Assembly: GCA_046757645.1 (NCBI GenBank)
Contig: JBHHYS010000003.1
Coordinates: 1-50,671, forward strand
Source: JBHHYS01 sp046757645
Lineage (GTDB): Bacteria; Acidobacteriota; Terriglobia; Acidiferrales; 2-02-FULL-67-57
DNA length: 50,671 nt
Reading direction: 5' to 3'
Within the stretch, counting starts at the first letter, position 1. Each line of letters begins with the position of its first letter. A program made the position numbers and the translations under genes. The notes under the pieces are model-generated. The model did no database searches, had not been told where the DNA came from, and was given only the letters and a program-made list of their open reading frames with translations. Below, in pieces: positions 17,128 to 24,399 of this stretch.

Positions 17128-18360
17128 ATGTCACCCGGTTTGTGCCGTTCCGAACTCGAGACGTTCACCGCGCTCGACTGGCGCCAGCTCGAAAGCCGCC
17201 TGGCTCCCGACGTGCGCGCCGCCTTGGAGAAGGTTTTGGAAACGCACGACGGTGGCACACTCTCCTATGAGGAATGCCTCCGCCTGGCTCAGGCGGAAGG
17301 AAACGATCTGCTGGGATTGTTGAGCGCCGCCGACCGGCTGCGGAAGGAGCTGGTGGGCGACGTGGTCACCTACATCGTCAATCGAAACATCAACTTCACC
17401 AATGTCTGCTTCATCGGGTGCAAGTTTTGCGCCTTCAGCCGGGGGCCGCGGGATTCGGACGCCTACTTTCTCTCGCTGGAAGAGGTGGTCCGCAAGGCGG
17501 TGGAGGCCTGGGAGCGCGGGGCCAGCGAAGTCTGCATCCAGGGCGGACTGCCGCGGATCCTCCCCGCGTTCTACTACCGGGACATCTTGCGCGGCGTAAA
17601 GGAAGCGGTTCCAGCTATTCACACCCACGCTTTCTCCCCCATGGAGGTGGTCTACGGCGTCGAACTCACGCGAATGCCGCTGGGCGATTACCTGGCGATG
17701 TTGAAGGCAGAAGGGCTGGGAACCCTTCCGGGCACCGCGGCGGAGATACTCGACGACCCGGTGCGGGTTGTGCTTTCCCGGAACAAGCTCTCCGTGCGCC
17801 AGTGGCGAGAGGTGATAACGACCGCCCACCGCTGCGGCCTGCGCACTACCTCGACCCTGATGTATGGCCACGTGGAAACCCCGGCCCATTGGGTCAACCA
17901 GCTTCTGCTCTTCCGCCAGATTCAGAAGGAAACGGGTGGGTTTACCGAGTTCGTTCCCCTGGGGTTCATCCACGCGAACACCTTGCTTTTCCAGCAAGGC
18001 ATCGCGCGCCCCGGGCCGACCCTCGAAGAGCACCTCAAAATCCACGCGCTCGCCCGGGTGTTGCTCGCCGGCGCCATTCACAACATTCAGGTCTCCTGGG
18101 TGAAGCTAGGTCGGGGCTTGTCCCAACTCTGCCTGCAGGCGGGCGCGAATGATTATGGCGGAACCCTGATGGAAGAAAACATCTCGCGGTTGGCCGGGGC
18201 GACCGCCGGCCAGTACGTGAGTCCGGAGGAGTTTCACGAACGAATTCGGGAGCTGGGACGCATCCCGGCAGAGCGCAATACGACCTACACAAAGCTTCGC
18301 TTCAATGCGGAGGTCTCCCCTCCCCCTGCATCCGCCGGGCAATGGGAAGGGCGCGCATGA
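17128..18360 (+). CDS. cofH: FO synthase subunit CofH
   Basis: Radical SAM partner of CofG that makes the tyrosine-derived aminophenyl-ribitylamino intermediate. The CxxxCxxC motif is at residues 94, 98 and 101 (CFIGCKFC), after VVTYIVNRNINFTNV, the standard CofH/MqnC-type N-terminus. FVPLGFIHANTLLFQQG and GANDYGGTLMEENISRLAG are typical. GAGGAGGCG lies just before the ATG. It is separate from cofG, as in archaea and cyanobacteria, rather than fused as actinobacterial FbiC. A MqnE/MqnC role (menaquinone) is less likely because the rest of the F420 pathway is adjacent. Confidence 0.93.
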   Translation: MSPGLCRSELETFTALDWRQLESRLAPDVRAALEKVLETHDGGTLSYEECLRLAQAEGNDLLGLLSAADRLRKELVGDVVTYIVNRNINFTNVCFIGCKFCAFSRGPRDSDAYFLSLEEVVRKAVEAWERGASEVCIQGGLPRILPAFYYRDILRGVKEAVPAIHTHAFSPMEVVYGVELTRMPLGDYLAMLKAEGLGTLPGTAAEILDDPVRVVLSRNKLSVRQWREVITTAHRCGLRTTSTLMYGHVETPAHWVNQLLLFRQIQKETGGFTEFVPLGFIHANTLLFQQGIARPGPTLEEHLKIHALARVLLAGAIHNIQVSWVKLGRGLSQLCLQAGANDYGGTLMEENISRLAGATAGQYVSPEEFHERIRELGRIPAERNTTYTKLRFNAEVSPPPASAGQWEGRA

Positions 18361-19040
18361 GTCGCACCATCGCCCTTGTGGGTGGCACCGGCCCTGCCGG
18401 ATCCGGTCTGGCCCTTCGCTGGGTGCGCGCGGGTGAAAGCGTGATCATCGGTTCCCGCGACGCCCGGCGCGCGGAGGCCACAGCCGCCAAAATCGCTGAG
18501 AAGGTTGGCAGCGGTGACGCGGTGCGCGGGGCGGAGAACGCCGCCGCAGTGGCGGCCAGCGAGATCGTAATCCTGACGGTTCCCTTCGCGGGCCAGGCGA
18601 GCTTATTGAAGCAACTGAAGCCGGCCTTCAAGCCGGGCACAGTCTTGATCGATGCGACCGTGCCGCTGGCCGCGAGCGTCGGCGGACGTCCCACCCGCAC
18701 GCTGGGTGTCTGGCAGGGCTGCGCCGCTGAACAGGCAGCCGAATTGGTGCCCAAAGGCGTTCTGGTCGCCGCTGCTTTTCAAAACTTGTCGGCGGCCGTG
18801 CTGGGGGGTGAGGAGCCAGTGGACTGCGATGTAATCGTCTGTAGCGATGAGCCGCGGGCTCTGCAGGTGGCCTGCGAACTGGCGGAGAAAATTCCCGGGG
18901 TGCGGGCGGTCAACGGGGGCGGTTTGGAGAACGCGCGCATCGTGGAGCAGTTGACGGCGCTGCTGATCACGCTCAACGTCAAACACAAGGTGCATGCTGC
19001 TGGAATCCGGGTCACGGGCTTGCCGAGCCGGAAGCGGTAG
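18357..19040 (+). CDS. npdG: NADPH-dependent F420 reductase (Fno type)
   Basis: Transfers hydride between NADP(H) and F420, linking F420 to central metabolism. The Rossmann motif GGTGPAGSGLALRWVRAG is followed by IIGSRDARRAEATAAK (the NADP phosphate-binding Ser-Arg). VPFAGQ and a C-terminal GGLENARIVEQLTALLITLN match the F420-binding half of Fno. The ATG at 18357 overlaps the cofH stop by 4 bp (ATGA). An in-frame start 15 bp upstream is less likely. It is the last gene of the F420 run; the next gene is convergent. Confidence 0.92.
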   Translation: MSRTIALVGGTGPAGSGLALRWVRAGESVIIGSRDARRAEATAAKIAEKVGSGDAVRGAENAAAVAASEIVILTVPFAGQASLLKQLKPAFKPGTVLIDATVPLAASVGGRPTRTLGVWQGCAAEQAAELVPKGVLVAAAFQNLSAAVLGGEEPVDCDVIVCSDEPRALQVACELAEKIPGVRAVNGGGLENARIVEQLTALLITLNVKHKVHAAGIRVTGLPSRKR

Positions 19041-19088
19041 GCCCCGGCGCGGGATCAACTTTCCCGAGATCGAAATGAAGCAGGAGAG

Positions 19089-19568
19089 CTAGCGGGTCGC
19101 TTGCTCTTTGAGACGCTCGATTTGTCCCAGGTGGTTGGGGTCATGGCCGGCGAGCCGCTCGATGGCCTCCGCCAGGGTGAACTTGCGGTTCAGTTCCGGG
19201 TGGAAGCCTCCCTTGGCCAACTGGTCAGGAGTGAGTCGTCGCAGCAAGCGCAGGTTGGCGCGGCGATTCGCCTGGTAGAGCGCCAGCCAGTCGGCCGCGG
19301 AGGCTTCGGCATAGCCCAGGTGGCGCGCCCACGCGTCCTGGTCAATGGGGGCGAAGGTGGGTTCCTTGTCGGCAATGGCTTGGCGAATGCGATAGCCCCA
19401 AATGATTTCCGCATCGGACAAGTGCGCCAGGATTTCCAGGATTGACCACTTGTTCGGGGCCGGCTGGTAGCGCAGGACGGATTCATTCAGGCCCGCGACG
19501 GCGGCGGCGATGCGGTCCGGGTTCTTCTCCAGAGCGTCCAGCTTCTCTCTCAGTTCTTTCTGGGTCAT
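19089..19568 (-). CDS. DinB-like (YfiT/DinB superfamily) protein
   Basis: 159-aa four-helix-bundle protein. The first metal-binding His is in WSILEILAHLSDAE, and the C-terminal helix carries GHDPNHLGQIERL with the remaining His pair, the triad pattern of DinB-fold metal proteins. Many such proteins are thiol-dependent transferases, but the family is functionally diverse and this member's substrate is unknown. It runs convergently to the F420 genes and lies 55 bp downstream of a PPOX protein on the same strand, so the two may share a transcript. Confidence 0.85.
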   Translation of the reverse strand: MTQKELREKLDALEKNPDRIAAAVAGLNESVLRYQPAPNKWSILEILAHLSDAEIIWGYRIRQAIADKEPTFAPIDQDAWARHLGYAEASAADWLALYQANRRANLRLLRRLTPDQLAKGGFHPELNRKFTLAEAIERLAGHDPNHLGQIERLKEQATR

Positions 19569-19622
19569 GGTTTCCCTCCGGCGTGTTCCACCCGGTTGCC
19601 CGTTCGATGAAGTTTGTGCCGG

Positions 19623-20027
19623 TCAACCTCCGCCCATGGCACTTGTCCGTTCGGGTTGTATCTTGTAGATGATGCGCACCTCGCCGGGTTGGCGATAAGG
19701 GTAGTTGTCGAGGCTGAGATACTTCTTCGCCAAGCGGTCGATGTGCGCGTCGGCGCCGTTCTCGGTTATCTCTACGACGCGGCCGCGGATTTCCAAATAC
19801 CGATAGGGATCGTCGGGGTCCACCACGCAGAGGGTGACGCGGGGGTCGCGGCGGATGTTGCGGTCTTTCTGCCGGCCGCGGACGGAATTGAAGAGGACAG
19901 TGTTGCCCTCGAGGTCGCACCAGACCGGCGTCACCTGCGGGCGCCCGTCCGGCATCAGCGTGGCCAGGTGGGCGAAGGCGGGCTTGCGAAAAAGGTCTCG
20001 GTACTTTTCTGCAATGGCAGTGGGCAT
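19623..20027 (-). CDS. PPOX-class F420-dependent oxidoreductase
   Basis: 134-aa split-barrel flavin/deazaflavin-binding protein of the pyridoxamine 5'-phosphate oxidase-like class. FAHLATLMPDGRPQVTPVW is the first strand pair and substrate-facing motif. VLFNSVRGRQKDRNIRRDPR is the basic stretch that binds the cofactor phosphate in Rv1155-type F420 enzymes. VCVVDPDDPYRYLEIRGRV-like spacing follows. The F420 assignment rests on this motif and on the F420 pathway 0.6 kb away. The reaction is unknown; relatives reduce biliverdin or aflatoxin-like compounds. Confidence 0.85.
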   Translation of the reverse strand: MPTAIAEKYRDLFRKPAFAHLATLMPDGRPQVTPVWCDLEGNTVLFNSVRGRQKDRNIRRDPRVTLCVVDPDDPYRYLEIRGRVVEITENGADAHIDRLAKKYLSLDNYPYRQPGEVRIIYKIQPERTSAMGGG

Positions 20028-20074
20028 GACTGCCTCCTTGCTCTCCAGGATGGTGTGCAGGCCTATGGCGCGCT

Positions 20075-21613
20075 CTATCTATACTTCACGCTCTTGCCAA
20101 GCGCCATCAGGAAAATGGCGCTTTTACCTTCCGCATGGGGTGAGAAGAACTTGACTACATCGTCGTCGTAGAAGGTCAGCCCGGTCGCCCCCAAGCGTTG
20201 GGCGTAGGCGGCCAGATAGAGCTTCCCGCCGAGGATGCCCGATTCGAGTTGAACCGCGCGGTAGCCGCGGTTGCCGAAGCGCTCGAGAATCGCCCGCAAA
20301 TCCGCCAAGAAAAATACCGCCACGCTGGCCTCGGCGGGGAGTTCCTGTTCAAGACCCAGGGAGTACGCCTCCGAGCGAAAGTTGCCTTCCTTGAGGCATT
20401 CGAGGACGCCGGGGCCGCGGTGGAACACATAGGCGCCCGGAGCGAGTCCCTCCACGGCATGGACAACCAGGTAGATACCGTTGAGCTGCGCACCGGGCGG
20501 CTGGAGGAAATCGGCCGGGATGCCCCGGGTGGCGGGGCCAAGTAAGGTGGAGAACTGAGCGAAGCTGATCGGCTCCGGCGCGAATTTTCGGGTTGACCCG
20601 CGGCGAAGGATGACCCTCTCGATCGGGTCGCGTGAGATCGCCTGGTCAGTGAGAGGCTGAAGGGGGACGGTTTTACCTCTGGGGGGTGGAAACTCTGTCA
20701 GCGGGGTTGGGCCGCGCCAGGCAGCCACTTCCTCTGCGGAGCGCAACGAAGAGGCGTCGTGGAACTCGCGCATCGCGGGGTAGTCCACTTCGGTCCTGGA
20801 GAGGGACACGGTTTCCCGTTTCAACGGCGGAATGTCGCCCGGCGGCTCTGGGGGCAAGCCACTGCGGTACCCCACCGGAACCATCGAAAAGGCCACTTCG
20901 CGCTGGGTGTCCAAGTCGAGGAGCCGGTTCACTTCCGCGTCCACGAAGCCGCACACTACCCGTGCCGGAAGGCTCCGCGCGACGCACAGCGCGAACAAAT
21001 TGGCGAGGATGGTGCCGTTGTCCCAGCCGAAATGCCGGTAGGTGCGCGCCTGGTACTTCCAGGCATTGCGCCAATAGGTGGCGGTGCAGATGATCGTAAC
21101 CGGGGCGTGGGAGATCGCCGGCTCACCACCGGTGGCTCGAACCAGAACGCCGCGATAGTCCCCCGCGCGCAATTTTCGCAGCCCCATGTCAGCCGGGGCG
21201 AAATGATAGACGCCAGCCTTCAAATCGGGGAGGTCACCGCAAACCAGGTACAGCTCGATCTCGTACAGTGCCCCGGTGCAGGAGGCGGCGCGAAAGAAAA
21301 TCTCTCCGCCCGGATAGGCCGTCCGTTTGGTGATGCCCGCCGAGAAATAGAGGATGTGCGCCAGACTCTTCAAATCCGGCACCGCGTCTGCCGTCGGAAG
21401 CACATTCAGCTGGGAGATGACCGAGAGCGCGGCCATTCCGGTCTGGGAGGTCTCGCGCGGCAAGGGCAAGGGGTCGAGAGTCGGATAGATTTTGAAGGTG
21501 AGGGGGCGATTCGCCCAGTCCAAGGAATGCCGGTTGGTGCGAACACTCCAATAGGAGTGTTTGGTGGAGTTGTGATATCTCCAGGTGGCTTCCAGGTTGC
21601 GATTCGTCATCAT
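20075..21613 (-). CDS. tandem SagB-type nitroreductase-fold dehydrogenase
   Basis: About 512 aa containing two nitroreductase/SagB-like domains. Domain 1 (about residues 1-260) starts with YHNSTKHSY and contains LAHILYFSAGIT and a GWDNGTILANLFALCVARSL helix. Domain 2 (about 290-510) contains VILRRGSTRKFA, the typical FMN-binding RRSxRxF entry, then GIYLVVHAVEGLAPGAYVF and QLESGILGGKLYLAAYAQRLG. Tandem SagB proteins occur both in azoline-forming peptide pathways and as orphans. Here no cyclodehydratase (YcaO) or precursor peptide is nearby, so its partner is unknown. I chose the ATG at 21613 over an upstream TTG. Confidence 0.85.
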   Translation of the reverse strand: MMTNRNLEATWRYHNSTKHSYWSVRTNRHSLDWANRPLTFKIYPTLDPLPLPRETSQTGMAALSVISQLNVLPTADAVPDLKSLAHILYFSAGITKRTAYPGGEIFFRAASCTGALYEIELYLVCGDLPDLKAGVYHFAPADMGLRKLRAGDYRGVLVRATGGEPAISHAPVTIICTATYWRNAWKYQARTYRHFGWDNGTILANLFALCVARSLPARVVCGFVDAEVNRLLDLDTQREVAFSMVPVGYRSGLPPEPPGDIPPLKRETVSLSRTEVDYPAMREFHDASSLRSAEEVAAWRGPTPLTEFPPPRGKTVPLQPLTDQAISRDPIERVILRRGSTRKFAPEPISFAQFSTLLGPATRGIPADFLQPPGAQLNGIYLVVHAVEGLAPGAYVFHRGPGVLECLKEGNFRSEAYSLGLEQELPAEASVAVFFLADLRAILERFGNRGYRAVQLESGILGGKLYLAAYAQRLGATGLTFYDDDVVKFFSPHAEGKSAIFLMALGKSVKYR

Positions 21614-21756
21614 CCCACAGCTTATCAAGTCGATGCTTCACTGCGCACACTTTTCCCCGTTCTCTGCTGCCCGGTGTCGCCGCGGTTCGATCGCCCGTCC
21701 CGCACTCCTGAAGAGTCGGGGGCGCCCGCCGCTCGTAAGTGAATCGAAGGCCGGAT

Positions 21757-21831
21757 TGGTGCCGGGGGCGGGAATCGAACCCGCGACCTAGGGATTATGA
21801 GACCCTCGCTCTGCCACTGAGCTACCCCGGC
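21757..21831 (-). tRNA. tRNA with CAT anticodon (elongator Met, or Ile2 if lysidine-modified)
   Basis: The minus strand folds as a full cloverleaf of 75 nt including an encoded CCA. Acceptor GCCGGGG pairs with CCCCGGC. The D arm is GCTC-AGTGGCA-GAGC, the anticodon loop CTCATAA and the T arm GCGGG-TTCGATT-CCCGC. The anticodon is CAT. Elongator Met is my preferred reading, but tRNA-Ile(CAT), the substrate of the TilS encoded 2.6 kb away, has the same anticodon and cannot be excluded by eye. Confidence 0.93.
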
Positions 21832-21846
21832 AGTGAGCCGAAAGTC

Positions 21847-21876
21847 ATGGTACGGCAGGGCGCGCGGGGGTGTCAA
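21847..21876 (-). promoter_or_regulatory. promoter of the CAT tRNA
   Basis: On the minus strand a perfect TTGACA (21871-21876), an 18-bp GC-rich spacer and TACCAT (21847-21852) lie 15 bp before the tRNA 5' end, as expected for a stable-RNA promoter. Confidence 0.65.
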
Positions 21877-22013
21877 CGCACCCGCGCCCGCAGAGGAAAT
21901 CCAGCCGCCCCGGATTCGACTTGCGAAAAAAACTTTACTCAGGCAAGCTAGGGGCAGAGCGGTGCTCGCCATCCGAGAAAGCAGTGAGGGCGGGAAAGGA
22001 AGCGCGGACGCCG

Positions 22014-22223
22014 ATGAAACCACGGAAGAGCTGGAAGCCGCTTGCCGCTACCCTGGAGAGGTTTGACCTTCCCCGCCGCTTGGAGAAGGCGCTGCGCTGG
22101 GTGGAAGGCCACCCGCGCGCGGTGGTGGCCGGCACCTTGATCCTGGTGACCGCAGTGATGCTGGCGCAGACGCCCACGGTCGAGCCGGACGCCTACAACG
22201 GCGAAACCCCGCTGTTCGTTTAG
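22014..22223 (+). CDS. small single-pass membrane protein
   Basis: 69 aa from the ATG at 22014. A basic N-terminal half (MKPRKSWKPL, then RRLEKALRWVEGHPR) precedes one membrane helix (about residues 38-52, AVVAGTLILVTAVML). A short acidic tail follows, ending NGETPLFV. An AAGGAAG lies 12 bp upstream. An open frame extends up to 21870 but lies in the region opposite the tRNA promoter and looks non-coding. No family is recognised. It is a small orphan gene between the tRNA and the selenoprotein genes. Confidence 0.45.
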   Translation: MKPRKSWKPLAATLERFDLPRRLEKALRWVEGHPRAVVAGTLILVTAVMLAQTPTVEPDAYNGETPLFV

Positions 22224-22615
22224 TCACCAAAACCCGCCATCAGCGGCGTAGGTATTTCTTTCTCTGGCCTTCGGGGTCAGCTCAGCCCGCCCCCCCGACA
22301 CGTCCGACACAAAAGCACTCGCGTGCAGGAGGAGCCGGTAGCGGCGAGGAATGTTTTTGCGCGCAACCCGCATTTCTCGCCGGCCTTTTCGGGCAGGCCG
22401 ACGAGGAAGGCTACCCCTTGACTTCGCTCGGGGCCAGCGCCTGGGTCGCCGCTACCCCGCTTCGGGCGGGGGCCAAGCCCGCCCCTACCCGGTGCGCGCG
22501 GGGTAGGGGAGGGACTCATCCCCTGCCGAGTCCTCTATGCGCTTGGCCGCGTCCCGGTGTAAAGTGAGAGGGAAGGGTCCGCCGTCGGCCGCCACGCAGC
22601 GGGAGGATAGAAGCG
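22224..22615. repeat. gene-free repeat-rich stretch
   Basis: No gene is seen. It contains a CTTGACTTCGCTCGGGG-type repeat (about 22418-22436) and back-to-back palindromes built on GGGGCAAGCCCGCCCC and GGTAGGGG...CCCCTGCC (22455-22530). The same families recur at 23190-23230, 24285-24365, 34790-34820 and 47-50 kb. Confidence 0.6.
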
Positions 22616-23164
22616 ATGGCTTACATTCGCACGATTGCGCCGGAGGAAGCGACCGGCGAGTTGAAGCAGCAGTACGACGCCGCGGTCAAGCGTGCCGGGC
22701 GGGTGTTCAATATCGTGCGCCTGCAGAGCCTGAACCCACGGGCGCTGGCGGCCTCCCTGGAACTCTACAAAACATTGATGCTCGGGCCAAGCAGCCTGCC
22801 GCGGGCGACGCGGGAGATGCTGGCTACGGTGGTCTCCCGACAGATGGGCTGCTTTTATTGAACCGAAGCCCACGGGGAGGATCTCCGTGCCGTAACCAAA
22901 GACGAGAAGCTGGCCGCGGGGGTCAAGCGGGACTACCGCCAGGCGGGGCTCGATGGGAAGACTCGCGCCCTGTTGGATTACGCCGTCGCGGTCACGCGCG
23001 ATCCGCACCAGGTGAATGAAGAAACTATCGGCGGCTTGCGCGCCGCGGGCTGGTCGGACGAGGACATCTTGAGCGCCACCCACATCATCGGGTTTTTTAA
23101 CTATTACACCCGGCTGGCCGACGCCCTCGGAGTCGAGCCCGAAGAGTTCATGAAGAGGGGCTGA
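22616..23164 (+). CDS. AhpD-like (carboxymuconolactone decarboxylase/peroxidase-related) selenoprotein A, Sec82 at TGA
   Basis: A 182-aa AhpD-fold protein interrupted by an in-frame TGA at 22859-22861. The frame is open from the ATG at 22616 (GGGAGGAT upstream) and continues after the TGA to a stop at 23162-23164. Around the TGA the protein reads QMGCFY-U-TEAHGEDL, so TGA occupies the second Cys of the CxxC that precedes the His in the family's active site (CxxCxxxH pattern). Downstream homology continues with LDGKTRALLDYA and THIIGFFNYYTRLADALG, which would be lost with a normal stop. A stem-loop fitting a bacterial SECIS starts 9 nt after the TGA. A decayed gene is the alternative, but the paired gene B with the same design argues against it. 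Peroxidase-like function is likely. Confidence 0.85.
22859..22889 (+). promoter_or_regulatory. Sec TGA codon and bacterial SECIS-like hairpin of gene A
   Basis: TGA at 22859-22861. The stem arm CACGGGGA (22871-22878) pairs with TCTCCGTG (22882-22889), with one G-T wobble. The loop GGA begins with G, 17 nt after the TGA. The short loop, its leading G and the distance fit the bacterial SECIS consensus. Confidence 0.75.
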
Positions 23165-23281
23165 CCTCAGGGGCTAAAGCCCGCGCGTTGCGGTTTTCTT
23201 TGTCGGCGGGGTTAAAACCCCGCCCTACCCACACGCGGCTGGCCGACGCCCTCGGGGTCGAGCCCGAAGAGTTCATGAAGA
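23106..23281 (+). repeat. 51-bp direct repeat around a palindromic element at the 3' end of gene A
   Basis: The last 51 bp of gene A (23106-23156) recur at 23231-23281 with very few differences. The second copy reads TRLADALGVEPEEFMKK and has its own stop (MKKPAQP). Between the copies lies a palindromic repeat (GGCGGGGTTAAAACCCCGCC, about 23203-23222). Gene A therefore probably lost its original C-terminus when the element arrived. Confidence 0.7.
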
Positions 23282-23444
23282 AGCCAGCCCAGCCTTGACG
23301 CCAAGAATACGGAGAAACCTTTCTGCAGAAAGGTTTCCCCGTACCCCTTCCTTCTCATTCAGCGGTCCCGACTAGTCGGGACGGCGAACGGTTTTGGGAG
23401 AGCCCGAGAACCATTTTGCCCAAGGGGTCTCGGATTCTTTAGCT
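23282..23444. other. short spacer with a palindrome between the convergent selenoprotein genes
   Basis: It contains the inverted repeat GAAACCTTTCTGCAGAAAGGTTTC (23311-23334), here described by its arms GAAACCTTT and AAAGGTTTC around CTGCAG. It also has CGGTCCCGACTAGTCGGGAC at about 23362-23381. One of these could act as a bidirectional terminator, although T tracts are poor. Confidence 0.4.
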
Positions 23445-24044
23445 TCAACCCTGGGGCAGCTTCTGCATGAAGGCTTCGTATTCGGGGGTGCCGCGGGTGA
23501 ATTGCGGGTCGAGTTTGACGCCCAGGGCATCGGCCACGCGGGTGGCGGTGTTGAAGAAGGCGGCGATGAGCACCACGGCGAGAATCTGCTCGTCCGAGAG
23601 GCCGTGGTTGCGCAGCTCGACCACGTCCACTTCCTTCATCTCCCACGGCGTCAGGGTGAGCTTCTCGCTGAAGGCCAGCAGGGCGCGGGTGCGTTTGTCC
23701 AGGTCAGCCTTTCGCCAGTCGGTTTTGATGTGCTCAACCAGGGTGTCGTTTCGGGTGAGCCGACGCAGAAACTCTGCGTGGGACTCGGTTCAATAGTGGC
23801 AGCGGTTGAGGGCGGAAACGACGGTGGCGATCATCTCCCGCTCCGCCGGCTTCAGCCCCGAAGATTCGGGGCCGCCGTGGTAGACGGCACCGCTCAGTTG
23901 CGTATAGGCCCGGAGGGCCTGAGGGTTCAGGGTCAAGGCCCGGCGGATGTTGGGGATGAAGCCGTAGAGCTTGCGGCTCGTCTCATAGATGGCCTTCACC
24001 TCGCCCGCAGCTTCCTCTTCACTCACCGTTTTGATCCACGCCAT
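23445..24044 (-). CDS. AhpD-like selenoprotein B, Sec85 at TGA
   Basis: 199-aa AhpD-fold peroxidase-related protein on the minus strand, convergent to gene A. It begins MAWIKTVSEEEAAGEVKAIY, parallel to gene A's MAYIRTIAPEEATGELKQQY. An in-frame TGA at 23790-23792 falls in LNRCHY-U-TESHAEFL, again at the second Cys of CxxC followed three residues on by His. The frame then runs through LDKRTRALLAFSEKLTLTP and AAFFNTATRVADALG to a stop at 23445. A 7-bp hairpin with a GTT loop lies 17 nt after the TGA, the same spacing as in gene A. Roughly parallel but well-diverged sequences make two independent nonsense mutations at the same codon very unlikely. Confidence 0.87.
23763..23792 (-). promoter_or_regulatory. 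Sec TGA codon and bacterial SECIS-like hairpin of gene B
   Basis: Minus-strand TGA at 23792-23790. The stem ACGCAGA (23779-23773) pairs perfectly with TCTGCGT (23769-23763) around a GTT loop. The loop starts with G, 17 nt after the TGA, identical in position to the element in gene A. Confidence 0.8.
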
Positions 24045-24399
24045 CGCTGCCTCCTCATCTGGTTGACAACCAACCGCGGCAACCTAACTAGGCAAGAGAG
24101 CTCGCCCCCCCGGAGTCACAGCCTTTCGCCAAACCGACCGTTGTTGGCGGCCACTTGCTGGATGGCCGGCGCCAGGCGGTCTCGTCAGCCGATTGGCACA
24201 ACCAAAGCCCTGCCCGGATGAAGCCTATCCTGCTTTTCGCCGGCGGGGGCGCCCCTATGCTACCATTTTCGGAGTGGCAAGGGCGTTCGGCGGGGCGCAA
24301 CGCCCCGCCCTACCCGGTCCAAGTGCGCCACCGTCTGAGGTAGGGCAGGGGCTTGTCCCCTGCCGGTGTGGTTTGGGGTTCGGGAGCCCTTCGCCCGGT
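24045..24399. repeat. intergenic stretch with palindromic repeats
   Basis: No gene is seen. It contains GGTTGACAACCAACC just upstream of gene B (24060-24074). It also contains a cluster of paired repeats at 24285-24365 (GGCGGGGCGCAACGCCCCGCC, arms only; and GGGCAGGGGCTTGTCCCCTGCC, arms GGCAGGGG and CCCCTGCC). These belong to the same intergenic families as those at 22.4, 23.2 and 34.8 kb. Confidence 0.55.

Noticed and set aside
22859..22861. Treating the TGA in AhpD-like gene A as a nonsense mutation
   Set aside because: The sister gene has TGA at the same active-site codon, both have hairpins at the same distance, and the downstream frames are intact.
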